Below, one piece after another: positions 42,191-53,564 of a stretch of DNA of 64,000 nucleotides. Positions within the stretch are counted from its first letter, which is position 1; the number at the start of each line of letters is the position of its first letter. Under the pieces are notes generated by a model. The model worked only from the letters and a program-made list of their open reading frames with translations, had not been told where the DNA came from and did not search any database. Source of the DNA: Petunia secreta (lineage: Eukaryota > Streptophyta > Magnoliopsida > Solanales > Solanaceae); the NCBI GenBank assembly GCA_029990175.1, contig JARKIP010000064.1:12790001-12854000 (forward strand), written 5' to 3'. A program made the position numbers and the translations under genes.

Positions 42191-43732
42191 ATTATGCTTT
42201 GCCTCCTTAGATCAATACTTGCCCTTACCCAACCTCTTTTCTTTGCAGGCTTCCCCAATAGGGCAGCTACCGAGCCGGAGGAAGGAGAAAAGAAAGGGAA
42301 AAAGAAGAAGGAAGAAAGAAAGGAGGTTGAGGTCCTCGAGGCTGGGGACACTTTGAAAGACTTGGAGGACTCAGTTGAGCTCCTCACCAAAGCCAAAGCT
42401 TCGAAGAAGTCGCCTAGTCGCGAGACTTAAAAAGGTTAGAATACTTAGCTTAATTGCTTTTTTCATCTCTTCTTTCTTTTTTCCTTAAATGGCCCTTTTC
42501 TTTGCTCAGATTCAAAGAAAAGGAAGGAAACACCAACTAACCCTTCCAAAGCCAAACGTCCTCGAGTTGAATCACCTAGGTCTCCTCATCGACGAGCCCG
42601 TGGATGATAATGCTCGTGATGAAGTCGAGGTAACTAACCTCGAAGAACCAAACCAAGCTGCTAAAAAGGCTAAGGGAAAAGCCAAGGTCGCTAAAAGCCT
42701 TTCCACCAATGAGAGGACAACTACTGAACCTGCCCAAGATGAAGAGTGGGTAACTGATGACTCCGCTCGGGCTACCTCCCGACCTAATCGGCCCTCGGCT
42801 TCTAAGACGAGTGGCATCCCTCCTGATCTTTGTATGCTAGATGACACAGTGGCCGTTCCCACCAGTCTCAGGGGCTTACTTGGGCCATCAGAGCGAGAGC
42901 GTCTCAAGGATTTGCCCATCGATGACTTGATGGCCTATCCAGCTCAGCATACAGTTTATGTAATCTTCTTATGCTTTAAATCCTTTCAACCTCAGTTACA
43001 CTTTCACCCTATTTGGAGAGTTATGTTTATACTATGAAGGCGGCTGAGATTGAAGCTCACCGAGCGGCAGATCTTAGGAAAGTTGGGGAGCGATGGGATC
43101 GCGTAAAGGCTGGTCTTCAAGCCAAAATCTCTGAGCTCGAGAAAAATTTGCTTGATTCTGATATTGATCTGGATCGAGCCTGCAAAGCAGTTGAGGAGTC
43201 AGACCTCGGGCTAACCAAGTCCCGTGAGATCATTGCCAAACTTGAAGCTGAAAAAATGACTCAACAAGAAAACCTCCAGGCTGAAAGTCAGAGACAAATT
43301 GATGCGGCGAATGTGACGATTATTGATCTAATTGACATCTTCAAAACCAGTCGAAGGAGTTCTCATTAAAGGTGTCCGAGCTCGAAACCCAGACCCAAGC
43401 CCTCGAGGCAAAATTTGAGACACTTCGGGGCGAAGGAGCCATTTTTTCATCTGAGCTTAAGTCTAAGTTCAGAGCTAAGCTGAAATCTAGGGATACTAGA
43501 GCCCGTGTTGACAGAAACTGGGCTATCATTCAGACCACACTAAAGACTATCGAGCAATGCAAAGCTGGAGGTGAACTTGGATGAAGAAATAGCCAAGGAA
43601 AAAGATGGTGTTGCCAAGGCTCAGGCTATTTTGCAAAAGCTTCATTCGAGTAGTAAAAGCTCCAGCGATGAGGATGAAGAGAGCGAAGGCTCCAAAGCTT
43701 CGACTTCTAGTGAATACGAAGCTGACGAGTGA

Positions 43733-44582
43733 ACTTCGTCATTGTTCTCATTTTTTTCGTTTGGGCCTTCGAGCCGTTGTTTTGTAAATATCCTTATGCT
43801 GGCCTTCGAGCCTTTAATGAACCTTAAATGCTTCAAATGTTAGTCTTTACTTAGTATTGAAAGCGCTTGACATGTCATTCGAGTATTTTGCTTGCAAGAC
43901 TTAGATAAGTTTTTCTTAGAATAAAGCTTGCTTAAGATGACGTCTCGTTCATCGAGCCAAGACTTAAAGTAAAAAACTGGCTTCATACATCGGATAAAAA
44001 AAATTGAATCAAGTTTTATTCCATTGATGAAATTGGAGCCGACTTACATAATCCTAGTCATGATGAGACTTAGGAAAATTCTTATTACGAAAGCCACATC
44101 GGGCGACTATGATAAATAACTAGGCTAACTCTTACGGGAACAGTCCCAGGTGTACGCATAGTTAGTCTTAGGGGTTCGTTCGAAGTCCCCGGTTATGGAG
44201 TGAGCCAAAGGCTGACTGAGCTAACTCTCCCCGCATCCCCTCAGTGGTTGGGTGTGAAGAATAAAAACCCGAGCACTGTGTGTTGTTCCCCCCGCTTCCT
44301 GAAAAGGACAAGCAAAGAAAAATGAGGGTAAGTATCATTCGACCCAAGCATTTGGAGCATTGACAGCTCGATATCGTAGGTGAAAAATTGTGCTTGACAA
44401 AGGGTAACGTACCTCAATGTCAGAAATAATAGTTCCCGAGATTTATGTATGAATGTCGGGACCCTCTCCACTTTTCCTTGAGAGCCTATTTTAAGAATCG
44501 AGCTTTCCTCTTCATCGGGCCCTTGGCTAAGTAATTGCTATTTGGACGGCTCAATTGGAGCGACTCCACTCTTCATCGCAAC
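43733..44582 (-). pseudogene. Element B: 3' non-coding tail and remnant start of pol
   Basis: From the right, on minus: a short protease end, TAG CAA TTA at 44532-44540, then a few residues resembling the pol N-terminus (LLSQGPDEEESS). After that there is no RT, RNase H or integrase similarity before the antisense gene's 3' end. About 3 kb of pol is therefore missing. No tRNA-like sequence like that of element A was found here. Confidence 0.55.
44532..44540 (-). promoter_or_regulatory. Candidate leaky stop TAG-CAA-TTA (element B)
   Basis: The nine bases are identical to 16389-16397 of element A and at the same place after protease. Insertion C now separates the protease body (48497 on) from this site; across the target duplication the frame is continuous with protease. 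Confidence 0.6.
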
Positions 44583-47500
44583 TGTCACGCCCTAAAAAAA
44601 ATAATTAATTCTGCGCTGAGGAGTTTATTATTTAAAGGCTTGTGACTGGTGTTCAAAAAGGTACAAAATTATTTAGAGAACTCGGAGTCGCCACTTGACA
44701 TAGTTTAAGATGTGCCAAGTCACCAAAAGGTACCTTGGAACACCTCTGATTCGTCTAATGGTCTGCGTTAGAGATTCGGGTAAGGTTCTCAGTTGACTCT
44801 CGGGAAGGTATTAGGCACCCTCGAGTCCTGTGCCAGGCACAGTTGCTTTATTGTCGCATTCTTAACTTTATTAAATAATGGTTGTCATCTTGCCGTTGAT
44901 TTGAATTTAAACTTTGATTCAGAAAAATTTTTTAAAAAAAATATTATTCTTATCCAACCTCACAGAGGATCGGATGAATTTACACTTTAATTCGGAAAAA
45001 TTTAAAAGCGTTATTCTTATCCAACCTCACAGAGGACCGGATGAATTTACGCTTTGATTCGAAGTAAATAAATAAATAGATAAATAAAATGTATTACAGT
45101 GTTTCCAACATATCAAGGGATTTGTCTATCTTTAAAAGAATTAACTTCGAAAAATAATTAATTTAGAATCAGCTTAACTCAATTTAGTTTTTCTTTTAGC
45201 CTAATAGGTAGATCACAAATCATACTTATCTATTTGCCTAATCGATTATATTTTGTTATTAAATGAGTTTCAGTTTAAAAGTTTAAACGGTAGTGGCTAA
45301 GCTATTGGACGTTTAAAATATTTGTTGTATATTTTGCCTTATCACGTTACTCTTGATTTGGGGTTATTTAAAGAAGATTGATATAAACAAAAATTAATAT
45401 CTATTCTAAACTTCTAAAAAAAAGTAACGTTAATGACAAGCCTACTATTTACAAAATGGAACAAATAGTCATCTTTTCAGTTTTTCTTTCATGGGATGGC
45501 TAACTTTCTTTTAAATTTCTTCAAATTTAATCTAAGGGCCAAAACTTTAAATTGGACTGCCCTTGCAATCTGGCCTATTTCTTGCCCATTGACTGTATTC
45601 GCACAGCAGCCCTATTTTGCATTTTTATCTCACATTTAACCCATTGGGTTGGCCATTTGCATTAATAAGTGGTATTAAAGGTCATTTGCAAAAGAAATAA
45701 TCATAATCTGTAGTGACTATTTTGTAAAAAAAAAAAAAAGAAGAGAAAAACGAGGCTATTTCTGCAATTTATCATGCTCAGCTTTGCGCACCATATGCAG
45801 TTCGTTTCTGCATTTTTTTTTTTCCAGATTTTTATGAAAAAGCCAACATTGTTTGCAAGTTTTCACATTAAATCCTAAGTTTGCCTAGTTGTACAGATTG
45901 TGCAATTTCATATTCACTTTGCATTCGAGTCCTACCTTTATGTTACTATTTCAAATCTATCCAATTCTACTTAGTTAATTCTTTTGACAGAAAAGAAAAC
46001 TTAAACTTATAAAAGAAAGCAACAAGATCACATATAGAACTAGACATACATACATAAAATGGAACCAAACGCTTTTAATAGTAGCAGCTAGTTAAAACAT
46101 AGAGCAGATTCTGTTTACCTCTCAAAACAAACTGATGCATACCACTTTTCATAACAAAAAAACTTAATTACACACAAAGGTTGTAGTGTTTACCTATGAA
46201 TGAGTCGATCTACAAGCTAAATATAAGACACGTACACCGTAATGAACCACCAAAAGTCAGCAACTGGACAGCCCCGAATACCTCTAGTTAACCCTTGAAA
46301 CTTTAATATTTATGCTCCAAAAGGCCTTAGGTGTAAAGGCTTTTGGTTCTAAATCAAACACTCAAACTTACTATATTTTTTAAGTGTTTTGCTCTCAATT
46401 CCTTATTTTCAGCTAGGTTGTTGTGCGTCTTTAATGAGGAGTAAAGACCTCTATTTAATGCTGAAAATTGAAGCCAAAAGGTGGGGCTATAGGTGGGGTG
46501 TGGACTTGTACAAAAGTACAAGCCCACACCCCTATACTTGAGTGTACTAGTCCCAATTTTCAACAAAGGTACAACAGTTATAGCCACTGTTTCAGCAGCT
46601 AAAACTGTCCAAAAAGGGGCTGAAATAGTGTAAGGAAGTGTCCATGAAAAGGACACTAAACACTCATCACACTAACTAAAGGAAACTAGGACCAAACTAG
46701 ACAACTAAATCAGCCCAAACTAACTAAACTATACCAAAGGGTAACCAAATTCTAACTAAGTTAGACAAGTTCATTTGGACTTCATAAAGTCCAACTATCA
46801 TTCCAATTCAAACCAAACTAGCCAACTAAACCACAACTCTAATCAAAACCTAAGTTGATTATAAAATGACACAACAAAACTAAGCAAACATTAAACACTT
46901 GAACTAATTAGTAACATATGCATCACTTTGATAGTGTTTCAAACTAAACCAAGGGACAACATTATCTTCAACTCATTCAACTAGTAACAAGCTTAACATA
47001 CCAACAGAGTTTATTAACAATGGACAAAACACATCATACGAGCATTTGAGACAACTAAACCAATATCATTGATTCGTCAACTAAGTTATGACTAAGCATT
47101 TGTCATCTAAACAACTACTAGACTATATGAACATAGATTGGATAAATAACGCAAATGGAGAAGAAGAACAAGGGCCTTTCTCTAACCAGTTGAAAGCCAA
47201 GGCGTCACAGATCACCACTGCGTCGTCAATGTTTCACCTTCGCAAGCCAAATCCGCAGCCCTGTCGCCACTGTCTCGTCATCATAGCTGCCCGTTTAAAA
47301 CTGAATCAGCGTCAACACTGCCTCATCGACGAACATCACAGAAACAACCCCTATAACTACTGCCTAACCAAAACAAAACAGTCACAAACAGCCCGTCATC
47401 ATCATCCCGAAACATACACATCCTAGCAGCCCGAACCAAACATACACACCCCCACTGCCCTAAATTCACTCCTAAACAGCCCCTCGATTCATCAAAGCTG

Positions 47501-48496
47501 CATTACATCATCACTTCCCTCGCGTCGCTTCACCACTACCTTATCCAGTTTCAATGATCAAGCAACAATAAAAAAAACTAACAACTAACATACGAAAAAC
47601 AAAACAATCATCCAACTACCGCCCACTATTCAATCATCGCAGCCACCAAAATCAACTCGCAACAGCCCCACTCCGTTCTCATCACAGCCCCCATCCCCGA
47701 CACCAATACACGGCCAAAACAGCCTCTACATCGTCCTCACCACAGCCTCAACTCCAAACCAACATCATTTACCATTCAATCATAGAAAAAGAAAAGAAAA
47801 GAAATAAGAAACAGGAGAAAAAAAAAAGAACAGAAATGGAAGGAGAAAGAACGGGGTGCAAGGAGACGGGTTTTGGAAAAATGGGGATATGAGGGTGAGA
47901 GAGGAGGGTGAGGAGAAGGGAAAGAGCAAAAAACTTACTGAAAAAAAATGGAGGTGGCCGGACTTCGGGTTTGACCGAACTTTGACTCTCGATCTATGCT
48001 AAACTGTTGGGATTTTGTAAAATCCAAGTTGAGAAATGGAATGAGGAGGCCGAAAGGAGTCGGATGTTATATTTTTCTAAATTTTCCGACCACCGGAGGT
48101 GGTGGCCGGCGGCGGCGGCACGGTGGAGCAACGGTGGCTGGCGATTTCTGGCAGCTAAGAAAATTTTGGCAAGGGTTTGCCTATGTTTCTAATTTTTTGT
48201 GTAAAATGAGCAAAAAATATAATGTTTGGCTTATATAGTTAGTGAGTATGGGCCGGGTAAACAAATGAGTTGACGGGCCAATGTATTAGGCTGTTATTTT
48301 TTACGAATAACCATTAAAATGGTTACTACATACCAAAACACACACAATTAATCATAATCTAAAACCGCATAAATTTACAATATAATCACAATTTAAACAT
48401 AGAATCACAATTAAACATATAACAAGTAATTTTTGTTAATTCTCAAATTTTAACGTCCTAATTAAGGACAAATTTAGTCAAAATTAGGTGATTACA
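44583..48496 (-). mobile_element. Insertion C: probable solo LTR of a long-LTR element
   Basis: 3914 bp with termini TGTCACGCCC and GGTGATTACA, flanked by the exact 5-bp duplication GCAAC (44578-44582, 48497-48501). There is no coding region, and no second LTR was found by eye. On minus it would run TGTAATCACC to GGGCGTGACA. A long LTR of Ogre/Tat or Del type is inferred. It contains a tandem duplication around 44900-45060 (TTATTCTTATCCAACCTCAC twice) and a GGTGGTGGCCGGCGG-rich block near 48090. Confidence 0.6.
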
Positions 48497-48918
48497 GCAA
48501 CCGAATAGCATTCGCGAGCTATTCGTTGCTCAACTCGGATAGCACGAATTTCCCATGGGGTTGGGAATTTAATTACTTGGTGTAGGGTAGATGGAACAAC
48601 TTCCATCTCATGAATCCAAGGCCTTCCGAGTATAACATTATAAGCCATATCCTCAGCCATCACTTGAAAAACGGTCTTCTTATCAACTCCTTCTGTTGTT
48701 ATAGCAAGGGTAATTTCTCCTAGCGTCTTCTCGATGGAGTTGTTGAACCCTGTTAATAGGGGTCCCTTCGGGATGACGAGGTTCTTCAACCACATCCTCT
48801 TAACAACCCTATAATTGATGATATTTACCGGGCTGCCAGGATCGACCATGACTCGCTTGATATCACAATCATTAATCCTCAATATGATCACTAGAGCATC
48901 ATGATGAGGAAACATCAT
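48497..48918 (-). CDS. Aspartic protease of element B
   Basis: Minus-strand frame with the catalytic motif VDPGSPVNII (Asp at residue 26), KTLGEITL, then ILGRPWIHEM and VIKFPTPWEI, ending ECYSVA. It is complete on its N-terminal side relative to the remnant in element A. Insertion C enters right after SVA, so the displayed frame ends in three residues from C. It would cleave the gag-pol polyprotein. Confidence 0.8.
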
Positions 48919-50772
48919 CCCATCACAATCTTCTGCATAAAAATAATTTCATTCTTTGACCCACAATCTCGGGTCCTTTTCTCCATAGTGATTGAAAGTT
49001 TTGCGAATTTATTTGCGGCAGCGAAGTTGGCACCATTCACCTCTGATCCCCTAGTTATAACATTCACCACTCTTTTAGGAAACTGCGCCCTCGGTGGCTA
49101 TCCCACTCCCCTATTCTTAGCAAAATTATGCTTCCCCTTATCGGTGAGATACTCAGCTAACAAACCTTTTTTGAGAAGATGGGCCACCTCGAGGCACAAT
49201 GTTTTGCAGTCCTCGATGGCATGCCCATAATCCATATGAAACTCACAATGTTGAGTCTGATCTCTTTTCCCCAGGTGTGTTCCTCATGTCCCTCGACAAC
49301 CCTGCACCTTGATCCGTCATCCCTTTTATAACGTTTACCAACTCGGAGGTGGAAATGTTAAAATTGTAATCAGGGATTCAGAGCGGGTTTTTATCTTTGG
49401 ACACCAATGACGGTCCCGAGGAGTTCTTTTGATTGGCATTCGTGCTGACTTTCCCCCCTAGCGTTGGACTCACATGTTGTTGTCCTCCGAGGCGTTGGCT
49501 TGCATGCTGCCTCTATGAATTATAAGGCTCGTATCGCACTTTAGAGTTCCCTCGCGGCACATCCGCTCTTCGAGAGGACTCTGCATGACATCGACATGAA
49601 TTGTACCGGCCTGTCATCCTCTTTTCGGCCTCCTCGAGCCTAAATTTATCAGAAGCCCTTTCATGTAAATCATACCAAGTCTGGGCCTGATACTACTGGA
49701 GCTCTTTATTCAATTCAGCAGCAACCTCAGAATTACTCACATATATGTTTCTTTCAAAAGCCATGACCGCCAAATTATCATCCATTTTTGGCAGGTCCAT
49801 CCTTTCAACTTGAAAGCGCTCGAGGAAATCCTTGATTGGTTCGAGGTATCTTTGTTTAACCTTAAAGATATCCTTCATTCGCTTAAGGATTTTCTGGACT
49901 CCAGTATAGGCTTTGATAAACATATCAGCCAATTCTTCGAAGTTCGATATTGACTCGGATGGGAGGTGCATGTACCAATGCAGCGCTCCTTTCTCAAGGG
50001 TATCGGTAAGCTTTTTAAGAAACATGAACTCTCTTTCCACTGGGGTCAAGTTGTTGCTTTTGACCATAGTCATATATTCTGTTATGTGATCAACGGGGTC
50101 GGTTGTCCTATCATATTTTTTCAAGATATGCAACTTAAAATGTTTGGGAATGTGAGAAGGAGCAGCCTCGGCTTGAAAGGTTGTTGTCTGCATTTTTCAA
50201 TAACTATCACTCACTGAGGCTTTCTGACCCCAGGGACGTTTTCAAGCCGCTTTTCCATGCTGGCCTCAAACTCTTTTTTTCACTTTTTAAAGTCTGACGG
50301 GACGCTAGTTTCAGCCACCGTTGAAGCTACCCCGAAGGGTTGAATGCCTAATGGGGTGGACCCCGAGCCTCTAGATGCGGTTCCATTTAGAAGTCCTCTT
50401 GTTGTTGCGCCCGTAGGAACACGTTCGGGATGCTTCCATTAAGTGTATCAGGCGGAGACTCGTGGGATTTATTGAGCTTCTCCCATTTTCAGAGAAAGTA
50501 GCAAATTGTTCTTGAAGCGGTTGCAGAGTGGCCATCATGTATACTTGAAAAGGGTCACTTGAACTTGATGAAGAGGGATCGATCGGTGGTGGAATAATCC
50601 CAATTGGAGAAGCTAAACCGGTCGGTGGAGTTAAGCCAGTTGGCGGAGTCAAGCCAGTTGGCAGAGAGCCAGTTGGTGTAATTGGTGTTCCACTACCTGG
50701 CGAAGTAACGCCACTAGTTGGGTCGGGAGTTTGGACCGTTGTGTTGTCGGAGTTGTTAGTATTATCTGCCAT
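48919..50772 (-). pseudogene. gag of element B (interrupted)
   Basis: Starts MADNTNNSDN at 50772 with a short proline/threonine repeat (TGLTPPTGL). It breaks near 50371. The capsid core is at 49693-50193: YDRTTDPVDHITEYMTMV, WYMHLPSESI, FEELADMFIKAY, VKQRYLEPIKDFLERFQ. It breaks again at 49692. A zinc-knuckle-like CEFHMDYGHAIEDC (49206-49247) precedes protease. This is the usual Tat gag layout with several stops. Confidence 0.75.
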
Positions 50773-50835
50773 TGAATGAAATTAATAGAAATGGTATGTA
50801 AGCTAATAATCGTGACTAACAAATACTATTGCTAG

Positions 50836-50856
50836 ATCCCCACAGACAGCACCAAT
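50836..50856 (-). other. Primer binding site of element B
   Basis: Read on minus, next to the LTR: TTGGTGCTGTCTGTGGGGAT. It has the layout expected of plant Ty3/gypsy primer sites but differs in sequence from that of element A. The tRNA was not assigned. Confidence 0.5.
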
Positions 50857-50857
50857 T

Positions 50858-51389
50858 TGTGTTGGCCTAAATCTGATTAGAACAATAAATCGAATTTGTT
50901 TTTGGGTTAGCTAACAATTGTTTGTATCAAAGCTGTAAAAGATGAGAAATACAGTAAAGAAATTTGAGCAACTACGAAAAAACAAAAAGTAAGTGTTAGT
51001 GATATATTTTTGAATGCCTTTACATAATTTCCTAGCGACTATTTATAGTTTACAAGAGTACATAGGGTAATAAATAGGTTTAATGGTCATTACTCCATGT
51101 TCAATCATCGTCAGCCCATGATCTTCCTCTTAAATGTTCAGGTAACGGCCGACAGTTACAGAAGATAAAACCCTTTCTACCAAAGAGTGAACCTTCATCG
51201 AGGGGCATGCCGTGCGGCGGTTACCCTTCAGTTGCCCCGAGCAATAACTCTTAGTCAAGATTCGTTTTTTCCCGAGGCGTCTAGCCTCGAGAACCAAGTG
51301 AACTTCTCCGAGGGGTTGTTTTTAGAAAACTCCACCAAACCACGCTTGGAGTCCTAGCATCGTATCTCGGTAAATTTTCACCCAATATG
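50858..51389 (-). repeat. 5' LTR of element B
   Basis: Pairs with 37720-38258. The minus-strand TATA (TATAAATA) at 51040-51047 is intact. The outer end reads CCCAATATGG instead of CCCAATACA, so the exact boundary is uncertain by a few bases. Confidence 0.8.
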
Positions 51390-53060
51390 GACAGTGTAAG
51401 TTGAAAACGCCAAAGTCTTCAAAAATGCATGCGATATTTGTGTGAATGTGATAAAATAAAGATAATGAATCTTAAACTATTGAAATGGTTGTTTATGGTA
51501 ATAAGTGAAAAAATAATCCTATATATTTGCCCATTAGTATGTATAGTCCTTTAAATTTATTCAAAGTGAACACTTGTGATCTCGGTTACAATTTAAACAC
51601 AAATAGTGAATTAACTTTATCAGACTAAATTTATTAAAAAAGACTTTTACACAGACAGCTAGTAGCCAAAATCCAAAACAGTAATAATGTCGGGTTCAAC
51701 TCGAATTATGTGTAATTTGACTGAGCAATCTTTATGGCCAATAATTTTTAATTTTATTATAATAAAGGTATCACGACCAATAAGAGGACAAATTTACTAT
51801 ATCACAAAGTGTACAGAAAACTCATGATCAGATTCTTGCTTTGCCTCGTTTTTAGAGATACCAATATTTTATTTGTAGCAGCTGCAAGAATTGATTGAGA
51901 AAAAAGTAGCCAAGAAATGATTATGAAGGACCTGTATAGGTTGCGAGTGTGTGAAATTTGTTAATATGATACACATTTTGTTTATGCAAATTCAGAGCAT
52001 GGAGATATGAATGCTGGTCCGATTTCTTTCGAACTGTATTTTTCGTGGGGTTTGATGTAATATTTGTCCTTGTGTTCTTTACTTTGAAAAATGACAACCA
52101 CCAACCATGGAGAAGAGACGCCTTCACTTTGAAAATGCAATTCTTTATTAGTTACCGTCCAAATGACAATGACGAGGACAACAACATACCCAATATAAAA
52201 AAATGGGATTGGAAAAGAATTGAAAATTTTAGACCAGTTCGGCTGAAAATGTTTTACTGGCTGCTTACGAAGAAACAACAAATAATAAAAAAGAAGAAGC
52301 AGAAATAACTTGATTTAAAAAAGAAAAGAAATCTGATATGTATGACGCAGATGAGTGGAATCATATGGTAGAATCTTTAAATTCTGAGCAGTGCATATAC
52401 AATGACACCTCTAATTATAGGAAATTATTTCCTGGAACTAACCTTGTTCACTAAAATTGAGAAGTGTCAGCTTGAGTATACCAACCACCTACCATTTGTA
52501 TCAATCATTTGGTTATGATTCGATATGAAGAGATCACAATCCATTTTCGGGATACAGGTCAATAATTCTATCAGAACTTGTACAAAATTACAAAAACTTG
52601 AATACTGTAAACTCTGAGTGCATTAAATTATGCAAAACAGGTGCTAATCCTTCTGTTCTTTATATTCATCCCTGTACATTTTCCTCCATTCAAGGAAAAA
52701 AAAGTAGTATAAGCATCTTCAGACTGGAGCCGAGTTGAGAACCCACATGACACTAAGCATCTAGCTCTATCCAATGAGACCTCATCAGTTTCTGTCTCTG
52801 CAATCATAGCTACCAATGTGGTAGGGCACCTTAATTACATTAGTTAATTTACTCAATGCGAATTATGGATTTCCACTACCATATGGTTAAAAGAAAAGTA
52901 ACTTGAACAAAGATATTAGTATATGACAAGGAAATGTCCTATAAACAAATAGCACAGCAATATCTTCCAACATCAGCTGACTTTGATATTCAGCATGCCA
53001 GTGAGGCCCTCTGTAATGAGCTTCAATGAATTCAAAAATGATATCGTTGACATCCCACCT
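51390..53060. other. Intergenic spacer downstream of MATE gene 2
   Basis: No supported gene. A minus-strand frame at 52628-52816 is open but resembles nothing I recognise; it could be 3' UTR of MATE gene 2. The rest is AT-rich. Confidence 0.35.
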
Positions 53061-53417
53061 GCAGGGGCGAAACTACCTTGTACCGAAGTGTGTCACGGGA
53101 CACTGCTTCATCGAAAAATTTTACTACGCATATATAGATATTTATGAAAAATCGTAATAATATGTATACAACTAGTTTATCTGACACTCATTGAACAAAC
53201 AAGGCTTGACAGTCTGGTGGTTAGGCGCTCAACAATGAGCATTGACAACCTGGGTTCGAATCAGTGAAAAAGCGAAAGATCGTCATGAAGAGCTCTAGTA
53301 TTATATTGTACTTGAATTGCTATGTTTTAATAATATGATGCCAGTATAATACATTACTCTTTTTTTTTAAAAAAAATGCGACACTGCTTGCAAAAAATAC
53401 TGCGTACGCCACTGCCC
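53061..53417. mobile_element. hAT-like MITE relic
   Basis: Left end CAGGGGCGAAACTAC and right end TGCGTACGCCACTGCCC are roughly inverted (CAGNGGCG type). Inside is the phrase GGTTCGAATC after TGGTGGTTAGGCGC, often seen in such Solanaceae elements. Ends are approximate. It lies just beyond the end of MATE gene 2. Confidence 0.5.
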
Positions 53418-53564
53418 ACCTGAATTTGAGCTTTCCATACCTGATTTCAGAGCACATTAAATAAAGGTTGAACATTCTATAGAAAATTAAGGTGAAGGAG
53501 AAGGGGTTTTAGCTACCTACAAACACAAATTGAAAAGCGAACTATCTAATTTGATATTTTACCT

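Larger units (their letters stand above)
38596..43732 (+). pseudogene. Antisense gene (aORF) of element B
   Basis: Homologue of the element A aORF. It begins SSTHSIQN at 38596, where the codon is GTG rather than ATG. A frameshift occurs near 39020. The conserved block VYTYPFTIGFTLPIHHIADT with WRVIQCLDFL is at about 39130-39270. Intron 1 (39498-39570) sits at the same place as in A; the next exon has LKGLTAWVQAI, matching VEDLTAWVEPI. Intron 2 (39709-42248) contains insertion D. Later exons (42249 on) are lysine/glutamate-rich, then a coiled coil (about 43030-43600), then an acidic serine-rich end (SSSDEDEESEGS...EADE) with TGA at 43730-43732. AATAAA follows near 43921. Function unknown. Confidence 0.65.
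37720..51389 (-). mobile_element. Element B: pol-deleted Tat-lineage retrotransposon with two nested insertions
   Basis: LTRs about 37720-38258 and 50858-51389 share TGTGTTGGCCTAAATCTG and a CACCCAATA end. Minus-strand order is 5' LTR (right), gag, protease with DPGS, TAG-CAATTA, a short pol start, then directly the non-coding tail and the antisense gene next to the 3' LTR (left). RT, RNase H and integrase are gone. Solo-LTR-like insertions D (39724-42190) and C (44583-48496) are nested. A clear target duplication for B could not be read. It is a sister family of element A: the LTR-inner segment GATAGT.CTC.CACTTCTCGA is shared. Confidence 0.85.

Noticed and set aside
44130..44260. Possible tRNA in element B tail (GGGGTTCGTTCGAAGTCCCC)
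   Set aside because: The T-arm-like dyad has a wrong loop and no anticodon arm upstream; unlike the element A sequence.
47088..47426. 112-residue + strand frame in insertion C
   Set aside because: Compositionally biased LTR sequence, no motif, inside a 5-bp-duplicated insertion.
37720..51389. Target duplication for element B (ATAGG versus ATATGG)
   Set aside because: Not an exact match and the right LTR end is uncertain, so no duplication is claimed.
52628..52816. 62-residue minus-strand frame as last exon of MATE gene 2
   Set aside because: Does not resemble DTX C-termini and lies after an in-frame TAG in exon 7; at most 3' UTR.
53200..53280. tRNA-like phrase GGTTCGAATC
   Set aside because: Only a B-box-like motif inside a hAT-like MITE; no A box at proper spacing and no cloverleaf.
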